From Bacteroidota bacterium (GTDB taxonomy: Bacteria > Bacteroidota > Bacteroidia > Flavobacteriales > Weeksellaceae): a stretch of DNA of 64,000 nucleotides. The number at the start of each line of letters is the position of its first letter. Position 1 is the stretch's first letter. Shown here piece by piece: positions 17,926 through 25,720 of the stretch. The position numbers were made by a program, and so were the translations under genes. The notes under the pieces were generated by a model. That model was not told where the DNA came from, searched no databases, and was given only the letters and a program-made list of their open reading frames with translations. The stretch spans positions 27,464-91,463 of the forward strand of contig JAEWOS010000004.1 in NCBI GenBank assembly GCA_023460855.1, read 5' to 3'.

Positions 17926-17950
17926 TCCCGGCAGAAACCGGGATTATTTA
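17921..17950. terminator. bidirectional terminator between exbD and the rhodanese gene
   Basis: AATAATCCCGG and CCGGGATTATT pair around a 5-base loop between two converging genes; A- and T-rich flanks let it serve both strands. It begins at the exbD stop codon. Confidence 0.8.
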
Positions 17951-17951
17951 T

Positions 17952-18314
17952 TTACTTCATTTCAGCTTTTACATTGTCAGCGTTGATTCCGTTTGTCACA
18001 TTCTGAATTCCGTTTTTTTCGAGAATTTCTTTCGCCTGGCTGCTTCGGTTTCCGCTTCTGCAAAAAACCACTACGCCCGGCTTATTCTGAAATTCTGAAA
18101 TTCTGCTGCTGATCTCGCCCAGGGGAATATTAATTGCTCCCGACACTGAACCGGCTGCGAATTCTGCAGGCGTTCTTACGTCAACAAGTATTGCTCCGTT
18201 TTGAAGTTGCTCCTTCACAACAGTTCGTTCCTGCTGTGCAGTCGCCGGAGAAGTACATGCTGAAACTCCCGAAAACAAGAGTGCCAAAACTAAAATGTTG
18301 AAAATATTTTTCAT
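17952..18314 (-). CDS. rhodanese-domain lipoprotein
   Basis: 120 residues. A signal peptide with lipobox VSAC (C20) is followed by one rhodanese domain: ILVDVRTPAEFAAGSVSGAINIPLGEI and the active-site loop VVVFCRSGNRS with the catalytic cysteine at C85. Single-domain rhodaneses transfer sulfane sulfur, for example from thiosulfate; the lipid anchor places this one in the periplasm. It is divergent from a YeiH-family transporter gene, so a link to sulfur-compound handling is possible but is inference. It ends at a bidirectional terminator shared with exbD. Confidence 0.88.
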   Translation of the reverse strand: MKNIFNILVLALLFSGVSACTSPATAQQERTVVKEQLQNGAILVDVRTPAEFAAGSVSGAINIPLGEISSRISEFQNKPGVVVFCRSGNRSSQAKEILEKNGIQNVTNGINADNVKAEMK

Positions 18315-18427
18315 TCGTTTAATATATATTGTTTAATAAATAGAATTTATAAAAATAGACATTTGTAACAATTCTTTCAAATGAATTATTTCAGAATGAC
18401 GTAATTTAGCAGTTCAGAATTTTCACA

Positions 18428-19360
18428 ATGATCAAAAGTCCGCAGATTTCGAGATATCTCTTCTTCAGCCTTGCTGGATTATCTTTGCTGCCTTTTGTTT
18501 CACCGCCCCTCGCTTTGTTGCTCGGAATCGTTTTTGTAAATTTCATCGGTTCTCCGCACGAAAACACCGGAAATTACACGAAAAAAATCCTGCAGTACTC
18601 CATCATTGGTCTTGGTTTCGGAATCAATTACCGCGAAGCTTTAAGCGCAGGCAGTACCGGATTCATCTTTACGGTTTCTACCATTGCTGTGGTGATGGCG
18701 CTCGGTATTCTGCTCGGGAAAATATTCAAAATCGACAAAAATATTTCCAAACTCATATCTGTAGGAACTGCAATTTGTGGCGGAAGCGCTATTGCGGCGG
18801 TTTCACCTATTCTGAAAGCCAATAACCAGCAAAATTCTGTGGCGCTCGGAACTGTTTTCGTGTTGAATGCTGTTGCGCTTTTTACGTTTCCTGCAGTGGG
18901 TAATTTGCTTCATCTTTCGCAGACGCAGTTCGGAATTTGGTCGGCAATTGCAATTCATGACACGAGTTCTGTTGTGGGAGCTGCAAGCCGTTTCGGTCAG
19001 GAAGCATTAAATGTGGCAACTACTGTAAAACTTGCAAGAGCACTCTGGATTATTCCTGTGGCGCTGCTCTTTTCGCTGCTGACCAAATCTGAGGGGAAAG
19101 TGAAAATTCCGTATTTCATCGGTGGTTTTATTGCTGCTATTCTGCTTAATTCCTTCATTCCTTTTGTTGGAGGATTTGCGCCGTACATTTCTGATTTTTC
19201 GCGCGCAATGCTAAAAGTTGCACTGTTTCTGATCGGAACCGGCCTTTCTTTCAAAACATTTAAAGTAATCGGCATAAAACCTTTAATTGCCGGTGTTATT
19301 TTATGGTTCTTTATATCGGTGGTTTCGCTGTGGGCAGTAATTGAAACCGTCCATTCATAA
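18428..19360 (+). CDS. YeiH/UPF0324 family membrane protein (putative sulfate exporter)
   Basis: 310 residues with about 9-10 hydrophobic segments and the family blocks GLGFGINYREAL, SVGTAICGGSAIAAVSPILKA and AIAIHDTSSVVGAASRFG. The family is annotated as a putative sulfate exporter from genetic context in other bacteria; direct evidence is thin. The ATG at 18428 begins a short cytosolic stretch (MIKSPQISRY) before the first helix. The divergent rhodanese lipoprotein gene hints at a sulfur-related role. The lipoprotein at 19400 follows after 39 bases and may be on the same transcript. Confidence 0.83.
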   Translation: MIKSPQISRYLFFSLAGLSLLPFVSPPLALLLGIVFVNFIGSPHENTGNYTKKILQYSIIGLGFGINYREALSAGSTGFIFTVSTIAVVMALGILLGKIFKIDKNISKLISVGTAICGGSAIAAVSPILKANNQQNSVALGTVFVLNAVALFTFPAVGNLLHLSQTQFGIWSAIAIHDTSSVVGAASRFGQEALNVATTVKLARALWIIPVALLFSLLTKSEGKVKIPYFIGGFIAAILLNSFIPFVGGFAPYISDFSRAMLKVALFLIGTGLSFKTFKVIGIKPLIAGVILWFFISVVSLWAVIETVHS

Positions 19361-19399
19361 TTACCGACTTCTAGAAAAAACTTTTTACCCCTCAATTAA

Positions 19400-19903
19400 A
19401 TGAAAAAAATTCTGATTCCTGTAGTGCTGATCACGCTGTTCTCATGCAAGAAAAACGTGGAAACCACTGAAACAAAAATGGCAGACACGCTCGCAAAAAT
19501 TGATTCGATTAATGCGGCACGAACAAAATACAATGACAGCATCAAAATTCTGAACGACAAAAACCGTTTTGCGGATCTCAGCGGTACGCATCAGTTAAGT
19601 TACACCGGAGACAATGCAAAATTTTCCGGCACGGTAGAAATGTCTAAAACCGGCCAGGACGAATACGATGTGAAAGGAAGTGCATCTTCATCTGCAAACC
19701 GGTTGAACCTGGACGGAAAGATCAAACGCGTATCCGCCAAACATCTGAATTTCGAAGGAAAAATTTCGCAAAAAATTGGTGGTTCATCCTACACCAGAAC
19801 CAGAAAAACAACATTTCTCGATGAGGGAAAAGGAAATTACTGGCGCCTGCAGGACAAAGTAAACGGTGATGGTTTTATCGAATATATCGATATTCACAAG
19901 TAA
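19400..19903 (+). CDS. lipoprotein, paralogue of the one at 16741-17274
   Basis: 167 residues, signal peptide with lipobox LFSC (C16) followed by KKN. A Lys/Asp-rich helical linker (about 25-55) leads to a beta domain with DLSGTHQLSYTGDNAKFSGTV, LNLDGKIKRVSAKHLNFEGKI and a C-terminal NYWRLQDKVNGDGFIEYIDIHK. The same blocks occur in the lipoprotein at 16741. The repeated SGT/FSGTVE/NFEGKI pattern suggests a small barrel or lipocalin-like fold, though this is a guess from the alternation of residues. Function unknown. Confidence 0.75.
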   Translation: MKKILIPVVLITLFSCKKNVETTETKMADTLAKIDSINAARTKYNDSIKILNDKNRFADLSGTHQLSYTGDNAKFSGTVEMSKTGQDEYDVKGSASSSANRLNLDGKIKRVSAKHLNFEGKISQKIGGSSYTRTRKTTFLDEGKGNYWRLQDKVNGDGFIEYIDIHK

Positions 19904-19934
19904 CCTTAATTGAAATTTTTGAGTAAATTTGAGA

Positions 19935-20717
19935 ATGCTCAATTATGAAATAAGCGGCAAAGGCGTCGAAAACCTCGTTTTGCTTCACGGATTTATGGAA
20001 AACCTTCTGATTTGGGAACAAATGGAAGAATTTCTGTCGAAAAAATTCCGCCTCATCAAAATCGATTTGCCCGGACACGGAAGGAGCGACATATTAGGAG
20101 AAGTTCATACCATGGAACTGATGGCCGCCGAAGTGGACAAAGTAATTTCCAAATTAAAACTCGAGAAATTTCACTTACTGGGACATTCAATGGGTGGCTA
20201 CGCTTCGCTTGCCTATGCCACAGAATTCGGTGAAAAACTCAAAAGTCTTACGCTCTTTTTCTCCACCTTTTTTCCTGATGATGAAGAAAAGAAAGAGCAG
20301 CGCCGGAAAAGTTTCCGCATTATTAGCGAAAACTATAAAACCTATGTAAATGCGGGTGTTCCGAATCTTTTCAATCCCAATGAAAAGGATATTCTCGAGG
20401 GAAAAATAGAACTGGCAAAAGAAATTGCGCTTTCACAGAAAACCGACGGAATTCTGGCCGCAGTAAAAGGTATGATTGAGCGGACCGACAAGAAAGAAAT
20501 CCTTGAAAATCTGGATGCAAAAATTCTGGTAATTGCCGGAAAACATGATAATGCCGTGAAAACCGATGTGATGATCAGTGCACTTCCTGATAAAACAAAC
20601 ATCAAATCCTACGTTCTGGATTGTGGCCATAATGGCCACTGGGAAAAGCCGGAAATCTGTGCTGCGATTATCAACACAGAACTGCTGCACAATCTGCCAA
20701 AGCACTTCGTTTTCTAA
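19935..20717 (+). CDS. alpha/beta-fold hydrolase
   Basis: 260 residues, cytosolic. The sequence has the oxyanion-region LLHGFMENLLIWEQM, the segment KIDLPGHGRSD, the nucleophile elbow GHSMGGYAS (Ser near residue 86), and a late GHNGHW holding the catalytic His. This matches the MhpC/BioH-like alpha/beta hydrolase group; substrate unknown. The ATG at 19935 is preferred over the TTG two codons upstream. TAAATTTG (19924-19931) lies only 3 bases before this ATG, but the gene is 31 bases behind the preceding lipoprotein and is more simply read as cotranscribed. Confidence 0.85.
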   Translation: MLNYEISGKGVENLVLLHGFMENLLIWEQMEEFLSKKFRLIKIDLPGHGRSDILGEVHTMELMAAEVDKVISKLKLEKFHLLGHSMGGYASLAYATEFGEKLKSLTLFFSTFFPDDEEKKEQRRKSFRIISENYKTYVNAGVPNLFNPNEKDILEGKIELAKEIALSQKTDGILAAVKGMIERTDKKEILENLDAKILVIAGKHDNAVKTDVMISALPDKTNIKSYVLDCGHNGHWEKPEICAAIINTELLHNLPKHFVF

Positions 20718-20735
20718 ATTTCAAAATCGTTTACC

Positions 20736-21578
20736 ATGAGAATTTCAACTGTCGCTTTGTTTCTGCTGATGTTTTTCTCATGTAAAAAAGAAAATCTCTC
20801 TCCCGCGCAAGATCATGAGGTAACTACAGTTACAGCTCAGCAAACTAAAGATACCGTTGAAACTGCAACGGTTGATTCTTTAATTGATACGAGTCAGATT
20901 GTGGAAGTTTATACCTACCATGATGAATTATGTGAATACAGAGGCATCTATAACCCTGCAAAAGTAAGTAAGACTCAGCTTGAAAATGCGTTTGCACTCT
21001 GGCAGAATAAATACACCAGTCTTCCGTCGCCCGGCATTTATTATTTAGAGGCTCTGCCAAAATTCCGCCGGGAAACCGATACTTATTTACAGAATATTCA
21101 ACAGCAATACAATGAGCAGAAAAACATCCTTATAAAAATGGATTTACCGCCAACCGCATTCTGGCAGAACGTCCGGAAAACGGATTTGCGGACTTTAGAA
21201 GATGTTTATTCCTATTATGCCACAGAGGCGAAGGCGTTCAGCGATCCCGCAGAACTGAAAAAATCCAGATTCTCAAAAGCATGTCAGAAATACGTTACCG
21301 CGCTGAATTCTGATGAACAAACGCTTAGAAAAGCATGGGAAAACCACATCGAATTCCAGGCTTCCAGGAACGGAGATCCCGAAAAAGTACGTTCAGATTT
21401 CCGAATCGAAAGCGCATCTTCAGAATTCAGGGATTATGCCATGATCGACCTGATCACATTCGGCTGGGGAAACTGCGTAAACGATCAAATACCCCGCGTG
21501 GAAAGAAACGAGAAAATGTACCGGGAATTTGAGAATCTATTCGAAAAAACAGAAACGGTGGATTGCGATGAACCCTAG
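20736..21578 (+). CDS. hypothetical lipoprotein
   Basis: 280 residues with a signal peptide and lipobox FFSC (C16) followed by KKEN. After a Thr/Val-rich linker (20-60) comes a mainly helical domain with YHDELCEYRGIYNPAKVSK, LENAFALWQ and two further cysteines (KACQKYV, GNCVNDQ and a final VDCDEP). I recognise no family. It starts 18 bases after the hydrolase gene and is probably in the same transcript. Its end overlaps the convergent nrnA gene by 4 bases. Confidence 0.72.
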   Translation: MRISTVALFLLMFFSCKKENLSPAQDHEVTTVTAQQTKDTVETATVDSLIDTSQIVEVYTYHDELCEYRGIYNPAKVSKTQLENAFALWQNKYTSLPSPGIYYLEALPKFRRETDTYLQNIQQQYNEQKNILIKMDLPPTAFWQNVRKTDLRTLEDVYSYYATEAKAFSDPAELKKSRFSKACQKYVTALNSDEQTLRKAWENHIEFQASRNGDPEKVRSDFRIESASSEFRDYAMIDLITFGWGNCVNDQIPRVERNEKMYREFENLFEKTETVDCDEP

Positions 21579-22582
21579 AAATCCTCCTCCTCGACTTTTT
21601 CTTTGAAATCGTCGATTGTTTCGTAAATATCTTTATAATATCTGCCGCCTGCAGCATTTATGTGTCCGCCGCCGTTAAAATATTTCCTGGCAAACTGGTT
21701 CACATCAACGGTATCTTTGGAACGGAATGAGATCTTAATAAAATTCTCATACAGATCTTCCATAAAAAATGCGGACATTTTTGTGCCGAGAATACTAAGA
21801 CCATAATTCACAAAACCTTCCGTATCGCCTTTTTCAAAACCGTATTGTTGCAGTTCGGTACGCTTTAACCACAAAACTGCCACTTTTCCGTCCTTCACGA
21901 GTTCTATTCTGCCCAAGATAAGTGCGAGCAACTGTAACCTCGAAACCGTATTTGTATCCCACGTGCTCGAAGTAATTGCAGCCGGATCTGCCCCGTGTTC
22001 AATTAAATGAGCGACGATTCTGTGTGTTGTGGCAGAAGTCGAACGGAAACGGAAACCACCGGTGTCCGTCATGATTCCGGTATAAAGGCAGTCTGCAATA
22101 TCTTTGTTAACCAGTTTCTCCTCCTCCATCGCTTCGATGAAATGATAAATCATCTGGGAAGTTGCCGGAATTGAAGTGTCGGAATAAACGAAATCGAAAT
22201 CATCAGGCTGCTGATGATGGTCAATCAGGATTTTTTTTCCTTTTGCCTTGTCAATCCACGGACCCACAAGTTGCCCGGCGCGGTGCGAAGCATTAAAATC
22301 CAGAATAAAAATAACATCTGCGTCAAAGATTCTTTCAGCTGCCTTTTTACGCTTGTAATCGGCTATCGTAATCTTCTTTGCGTCAGGCATCCACTTCAAA
22401 AATTTTGGAAAATCGTTCGGCACTACAATCTCTGCATCGAGACCTTTGTTCGCCAGATAATGCCTGAGTCCGAGAGACGAACCGATTGCATCACCATCCG
22501 GATTGAAATGCGTAAGGATGACGATTTTGTTTTCAGGAACAAGAAGTTGATTGATGTCGAGAAGTTCTGCAGCAGTAAACAT
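21575..22582 (-). CDS. nrnA: DHH-family phosphoesterase, NrnA-like
   Basis: 335 residues, cytosolic. DHH domain with THFNPDGDAIGSSLGL near the N-terminus and the namesake motif IDHHQQ at about 120, then a DHHA1 domain with the closing GGGHINAAGGRY. NrnA hydrolyses very short oligoribonucleotides (nanoRNA) to mononucleotides and often also pAp to AMP. Bacteroidetes usually lack Orn, so this type fills the role. TATCTTTG on the minus strand (22605-22612) is a candidate -7 element about 22 bases before the ATG. Confidence 0.88.
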   Translation of the reverse strand: MFTAAELLDINQLLVPENKIVILTHFNPDGDAIGSSLGLRHYLANKGLDAEIVVPNDFPKFLKWMPDAKKITIADYKRKKAAERIFDADVIFILDFNASHRAGQLVGPWIDKAKGKKILIDHHQQPDDFDFVYSDTSIPATSQMIYHFIEAMEEEKLVNKDIADCLYTGIMTDTGGFRFRSTSATTHRIVAHLIEHGADPAAITSSTWDTNTVSRLQLLALILGRIELVKDGKVAVLWLKRTELQQYGFEKGDTEGFVNYGLSILGTKMSAFFMEDLYENFIKISFRSKDTVDVNQFARKYFNGGGHINAAGGRYYKDIYETIDDFKEKVEEEDF

Positions 22583-22702
22583 TCAATAGAAATATTAAGG
22601 GCCTCAAAGATAAGTTTTTTAAGCCTGACCTTTGCCGCAGCGCGAATAATCAGTTATTTTTGCAACATTATGTAACACCGCAGCAGTTTTTTCAGAATTA
22701 AT

Positions 22703-22732
22703 TTGCGGTGAACAAAAAATTTAGTACTTTTG
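22703..22732 (+). promoter_or_regulatory. promoter of rpmH, TTG-N19-TACTTTTG
   Basis: TTG at 22703-22705 and TACTTTTG at 22725-22732, exactly 19 bases apart, match the Bacteroidetes primary-sigma consensus. Transcription would start near 22738, about 38 bases before the rpmH ATG. Confidence 0.8.
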
Positions 22733-22775
22733 CGGTCTGAAAAATCAAGAAGTTTCATAACTAAAAATATTAGCA

Positions 22776-22934
22776 ATGAGCAAAAGAACATTCCAGCCAT
22801 CCGAAAGAAAGAGAAGAAACAAGCACGGTTTCAGAGAAAGAATGTCCACGCCAAACGGCAGAAGAGTTTTGGCTGCAAGAAGAGCGAAAGGCAGAAAGAG
22901 TTTGACCGTTAGTGCTGTACGCGCTAAGAGATAA
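22776..22934 (+). CDS. rpmH: 50S ribosomal protein L34
   Basis: A 52-residue basic protein translated from the ATG at 22776: MSKRTFQPSERKRRNKHGFR at the start, then RERMSTPNGRRVLAARRAKG and KSLTVSA near the end. This is the nearly invariant L34 pattern (KRTFQPS, HGFRxRM, GRxVLxxRRxKGR). L34 is a small structural protein of the large ribosomal subunit. The usual neighbour rnpA is not present downstream. A strong promoter lies just upstream. Confidence 0.97.
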   Translation: MSKRTFQPSERKRRNKHGFRERMSTPNGRRVLAARRAKGRKSLTVSAVRAKR

Positions 22935-23085
22935 TTCTTGTATTATCATAAACGATGATGCTTGGAAAAGAAATTTTTCAGGCATTTTTTGTTGTTAAAG
23001 TTTCTAAAATTGAAGATAAAGACCAGATTTTTATTTTATTTTTGAAGCTGATCAATCAATATTTTTCAACCATCAATATTTAAGG

Positions 23086-23796
23086 ATGCCTCACAGACAC
23101 GACACCGGCGAAAACATCATCAATCTGTCCAACGCAACCGTAGCACAGAAAAATTTCACCGTTCTTCATAATGTGGATCTTCATATCAAAAAAGGGAAAT
23201 TCTGCTACCTGATCGGGAAAACCGGTTCCGGGAAAAGTTCACTGTTGAAAACCCTTTACGGACATATTCCTTTGGCAGGAGGTCAGGGAAATGTGGCAGG
23301 TTACGACCTTGCAAAACTTAAAATGGGACAAATCCCGGACCTCCGACGAAAGCTCGGAATCGTATTTCAGGATTTTCAGCTGCTGCCAGACAGAACCGTG
23401 GAAAAAAATCTGAAATTCGTTCTTCTGGCAACAGGCTGGACCGATGCGAAAAAAATTGAAGACAGAATCAATGAAGTTCTGGGCAGTGTGAATATGAAAT
23501 CGAAGAAACACAAAATGCCGCACGAACTTTCAGGAGGAGAACAGCAACGTGTTGCCATTGCACGCGCACTGCTGAATCATCCGGAACTTATTCTGGCGGA
23601 TGAGCCGACCGGAAACCTCGATCCGGAGACTTCGAACGAAATTATGACACTGATGAAGCGTGTAGCGCAGGAAAACCATGCTGCAGTAGTGATGGCAACC
23701 CATGATTATCATATGATTCAGAATTTTCCGGGTGAAGCGATCCGTTGCGAAGACGGCCGCGTTCATGTACTTGATACTGCGGAACTTTTCGAATAA
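23086..23796 (+). CDS. ftsE: FtsE-like ABC ATPase
   Basis: 236 residues: a single ABC nucleotide-binding domain with Walker A GKTGSGKSSLLKTL (about 45), Q-loop VFQDFQLLPDRTVEKNL, signature LSGGEQQRV and Walker B LILADEPTGNLD. The order and spacing match FtsE, the ATPase that with FtsX controls peptidoglycan amidases at the division septum. No ftsX is adjacent, so a generic LolD-type ATPase is the alternative; the TVEKNLKFVLLATGW stretch fits FtsE better. A TATTTTTG (23037-23044) 40 bases upstream may be its -7 element. It converges on trmN6 with a 1-base gap. Confidence 0.85.
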   Translation: MPHRHDTGENIINLSNATVAQKNFTVLHNVDLHIKKGKFCYLIGKTGSGKSSLLKTLYGHIPLAGGQGNVAGYDLAKLKMGQIPDLRRKLGIVFQDFQLLPDRTVEKNLKFVLLATGWTDAKKIEDRINEVLGSVNMKSKKHKMPHELSGGEQQRVAIARALLNHPELILADEPTGNLDPETSNEIMTLMKRVAQENHAAVVMATHDYHMIQNFPGEAIRCEDGRVHVLDTAELFE

Positions 23797-23797
23797 A

Positions 23798-24493
23798 TTA
23801 TTTTCCGAATACATGAAACTCTTTGGTGAGTTCAAGATATTGGTCCGAGTATTTTCTCGGACTTTTTTCTATCACGAAAGTTTCCACAGTCAGATCCTGT
23901 CTGTTTTTTGAAAACTCTAGAATATTCCGCTTCATTTCGCCATCCTGAATTCCGTAAATATCAATCTTCCTGACTGGAAAAAGGTTATAAGCACGTCCGG
24001 CTTTTTGGTAAAGCCCAGCCTGATCGGCCGGAATAATCACCGAAATCCTTCCATTTTCTGCAAGAAATCCTGCTGATTTACAGAGAAAAGTTTCTGCATC
24101 CAGTTCAAGCGTTTGCCTCGCAATGGTATCTTTAAGCGAATCATTAGGCTCAAAAAAAGGCGGATTACAGACGATTAAATCAAATACATTTTCGTACTTA
24201 AATGATTTATAATCAACATGATGCAAGGACAGTCTTTCTGCATACACAGATTCCTCAAAATTCGATTGTCCAAGTTCAGCTGCCGCTTCAGAAATATCGA
24301 TGGCAAGAATTTTTGCACCAGGATTTCTCTGAGCGATCATCAAAGAAATGAGACCGCTTCCGGTTCCAACTTCCAGAACATTCTTGGCTCCTTTAACACT
24401 ACACAGCGCTCCGAGCAGAACACCGTCGGTTCCTACACGAAAAACCTCACTATTCTGACGAACGGAAAACTGCTGAAATCTGAACGGTTTTAT
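23798..24493 (-). CDS. trmN6: tRNA1(Val) (adenine(37)-N6)-methyltransferase, start codon unclear
   Basis: SAM-dependent methyltransferase of the TrmN6/YfiC type, which makes m6A37 in a valine tRNA. The catalytic NPPF motif is clear (DLIVCNPPFFEPNDS), as is the acidic SAM residue (LAIDISE). The SAM motif EVGTGSG and the family N-terminus FRFQQFSVRQ...FRVGTDGVLLGA are encoded upstream of 24343, in frame and without stops, so the gene must begin near 24493. No ATG, GTG or TTG exists in that part: the expected start position is ATA (24491-24493), and ATT occurs at 24500-24502. The stop closing the frame is a few codons further up. The coordinates given assume the ATA. Confidence 0.75.
   Translation of the reverse strand: MKPFRFQQFSVRQNSEVFRVGTDGVLLGALCSVKGAKNVLEVGTGSGLISLMIAQRNPGAKILAIDISEAAAELGQSNFEESVYAERLSLHHVDYKSFKYENVFDLIVCNPPFFEPNDSLKDTIARQTLELDAETFLCKSAGFLAENGRISVIIPADQAGLYQKAGRAYNLFPVRKIDIYGIQDGEMKRNILEFSKNRQDLTVETFVIEKSPRKYSDQYLELTKEFHVFGK
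23843..23868 (+). terminator. ftsE terminator lying inside the convergent trmN6 coding region
   Basis: GTCCGAG (23843-23849) and CTCGGAC (23856-23862) flank TATTTT and are followed by TTTTTT (23863-23868). It is 46 bases past the ftsE stop, within the last codons of trmN6 on the other strand. Confidence 0.8.
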
Positions 24494-24536
24494 GGTAAAA
24501 ATTTCTGCAAACTTATTAATTTAAAGGTTAGTCCCT

Positions 24537-24544
24537 TATATTTG
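24537..24544 (+). promoter_or_regulatory. putative -7 element (TATATTTG) for the RapZ-like gene
   Basis: TATATTTG lies 32 bases before the ATG at 24577. No TTG at the preferred spacing. If real, it would drive the RapZ-C, MurU-like and LOG genes. Confidence 0.5.
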
Positions 24545-24576
24545 TAACATTACAAAATTTGATCATAAACATTTTT

Positions 24577-24990
24577 ATGGGTTTAAAGATTGACATTCAC
24601 AGTTTTTCATATAAAAAGGGAGGCATCCCGAAAGATGACACCGGAAACGGCGGAGGTTTTACTTTTGACTGCCGCGGAATTCTGAATCCGGGACGGCTCG
24701 AAGAATTTAAGATTCAGACTGGCAAAGACACAGGCGTACAGGAATTCCTGCACAGCAGAACAGAGATGCCCCGCTTTCTGGAACTGGTGAAGGAACTCGT
24801 TTCCATCTCGATCGACAATTATCTGTCGCGCGACTTTGAACATCTTCAGATCAATTTTGGCTGTACCGGCGGACAACACCGTTCCGTTTACTGTGCAGAG
24901 CGGATCAGTGAATTTATCCGGGAAAAATATCCGCAGGTAGAAATATCGGTGCATCACGACGAGCAGCCGCAACTGAATCATCAGGCATAG
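24577..24990 (+). CDS. stand-alone RapZ C-terminal-domain protein
   Basis: 137 residues corresponding only to the C-terminal domain of RapZ: IDIHSFSYKKGGIP, GGGFTFDCRGILNPGR, TGKDTGVQEFL and the signature INFGCTGGQHRSVYCAERI. There is no N-terminal P-loop kinase domain. In E. coli this C-terminal domain binds glucosamine-6-phosphate and the small RNA GlmZ. The ATG at 24577 is preferred to the TTG at 24559 because the homologous sequence begins right there. A MurU-like nucleotidyltransferase gene follows after 4 bases, which suggests an amino-sugar-linked role. Confidence 0.85.
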   Translation: MGLKIDIHSFSYKKGGIPKDDTGNGGGFTFDCRGILNPGRLEEFKIQTGKDTGVQEFLHSRTEMPRFLELVKELVSISIDNYLSRDFEHLQINFGCTGGQHRSVYCAERISEFIREKYPQVEISVHHDEQPQLNHQA

Positions 24991-24994
24991 AACA

Positions 24995-25708
24995 ATGAAA
25001 GCTCTGATATTTGCGGCCGGAAAAGGCACGCGACTGAAACCATTTACCGATCATCATCCTAAAGCGCTGGCAAAAGTGAACGGCATTCCGTTGCTTGAAA
25101 GAAATATCCGTTATCTGCAGAGCTATGGCATCAATGATTTTGTAATCAACATTCATCATTTTGGCGAACAGATTGTCGATTTTCTGAAAAAAAATGATTC
25201 TTTCGGCGCCAGAATAGAAATTTCTGATGAAAGCAAAGAATTACTGGAAACCGGTGGCGGACTGGTATTTGCGCGCGACTTTCTAGATAATAATGAGGAT
25301 TTCCTGATTATGAATGCCGACATTCTCACGGATCTGAACATCGATGAGTTTGTAAAATACCACAGCGAAAATGAAGATTTTGCTACTTTAGCGGTTTCGG
25401 ACCGTGACAGTTCAAGGAAGCTATTATTTAATCCGGATATGATTCTGAAAGGATGGATGAATGTGCAGACCGGAGAACAGCGTCTCGCAGAATTTAACAA
25501 AGGATTTAAAGCACTGGCTTTTAGCGGAATACATTGTATCAGTCCTGAAATATTTACAAAAATCAAGAGAAAAGGCAAGTTTTCCATCATGGAAGAATAT
25601 CTGGACCTGATGAAGACGGAACGAATCCACGGATTCAAACACAAAAGTATTCTGGTTGATGTCGGAAAACCGGAATCCGTTCTGGAAGCAGAACAGCATT
25701 TTAAGTAA
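24995..25708 (+). CDS. sugar-1-phosphate nucleotidyltransferase, MurU-like
   Basis: 237 residues, cytosolic. The nucleotide-binding motif is at the N-terminus (MKALIFAAGKGTRLKPFTDHHPKAL), followed by VNGIPLLERNI, a GGGL-containing segment (LLETGGGLVFA) and the metal-binding FLIMNADIL. Length and motif spacing match the MurU group, which makes UDP-MurNAc from MurNAc-1-phosphate in peptidoglycan recycling; related enzymes use mannose- or glucose-1-phosphate. The usual kinase partner AmgK is not in this window. It is tightly spaced with the RapZ-C gene upstream and the LOG gene 12 bases downstream. Confidence 0.83.
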   Translation: MKALIFAAGKGTRLKPFTDHHPKALAKVNGIPLLERNIRYLQSYGINDFVINIHHFGEQIVDFLKKNDSFGARIEISDESKELLETGGGLVFARDFLDNNEDFLIMNADILTDLNIDEFVKYHSENEDFATLAVSDRDSSRKLLFNPDMILKGWMNVQTGEQRLAEFNKGFKALAFSGIHCISPEIFTKIKRKGKFSIMEEYLDLMKTERIHGFKHKSILVDVGKPESVLEAEQHFK

Positions 25709-25720
25709 AAAAGAAAATTT

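Noticed and set aside
22730..22912. 60-residue basic frame overlapping rpmH
   Set aside because: It is a shifted frame of the L34 gene (22776-22934), whose true frame gives an unmistakable L34 sequence.
24218..24547. Plus-strand frame opposite the trmN6 N-terminus
   Set aside because: The minus strand here codes for the conserved SAM motif of TrmN6.
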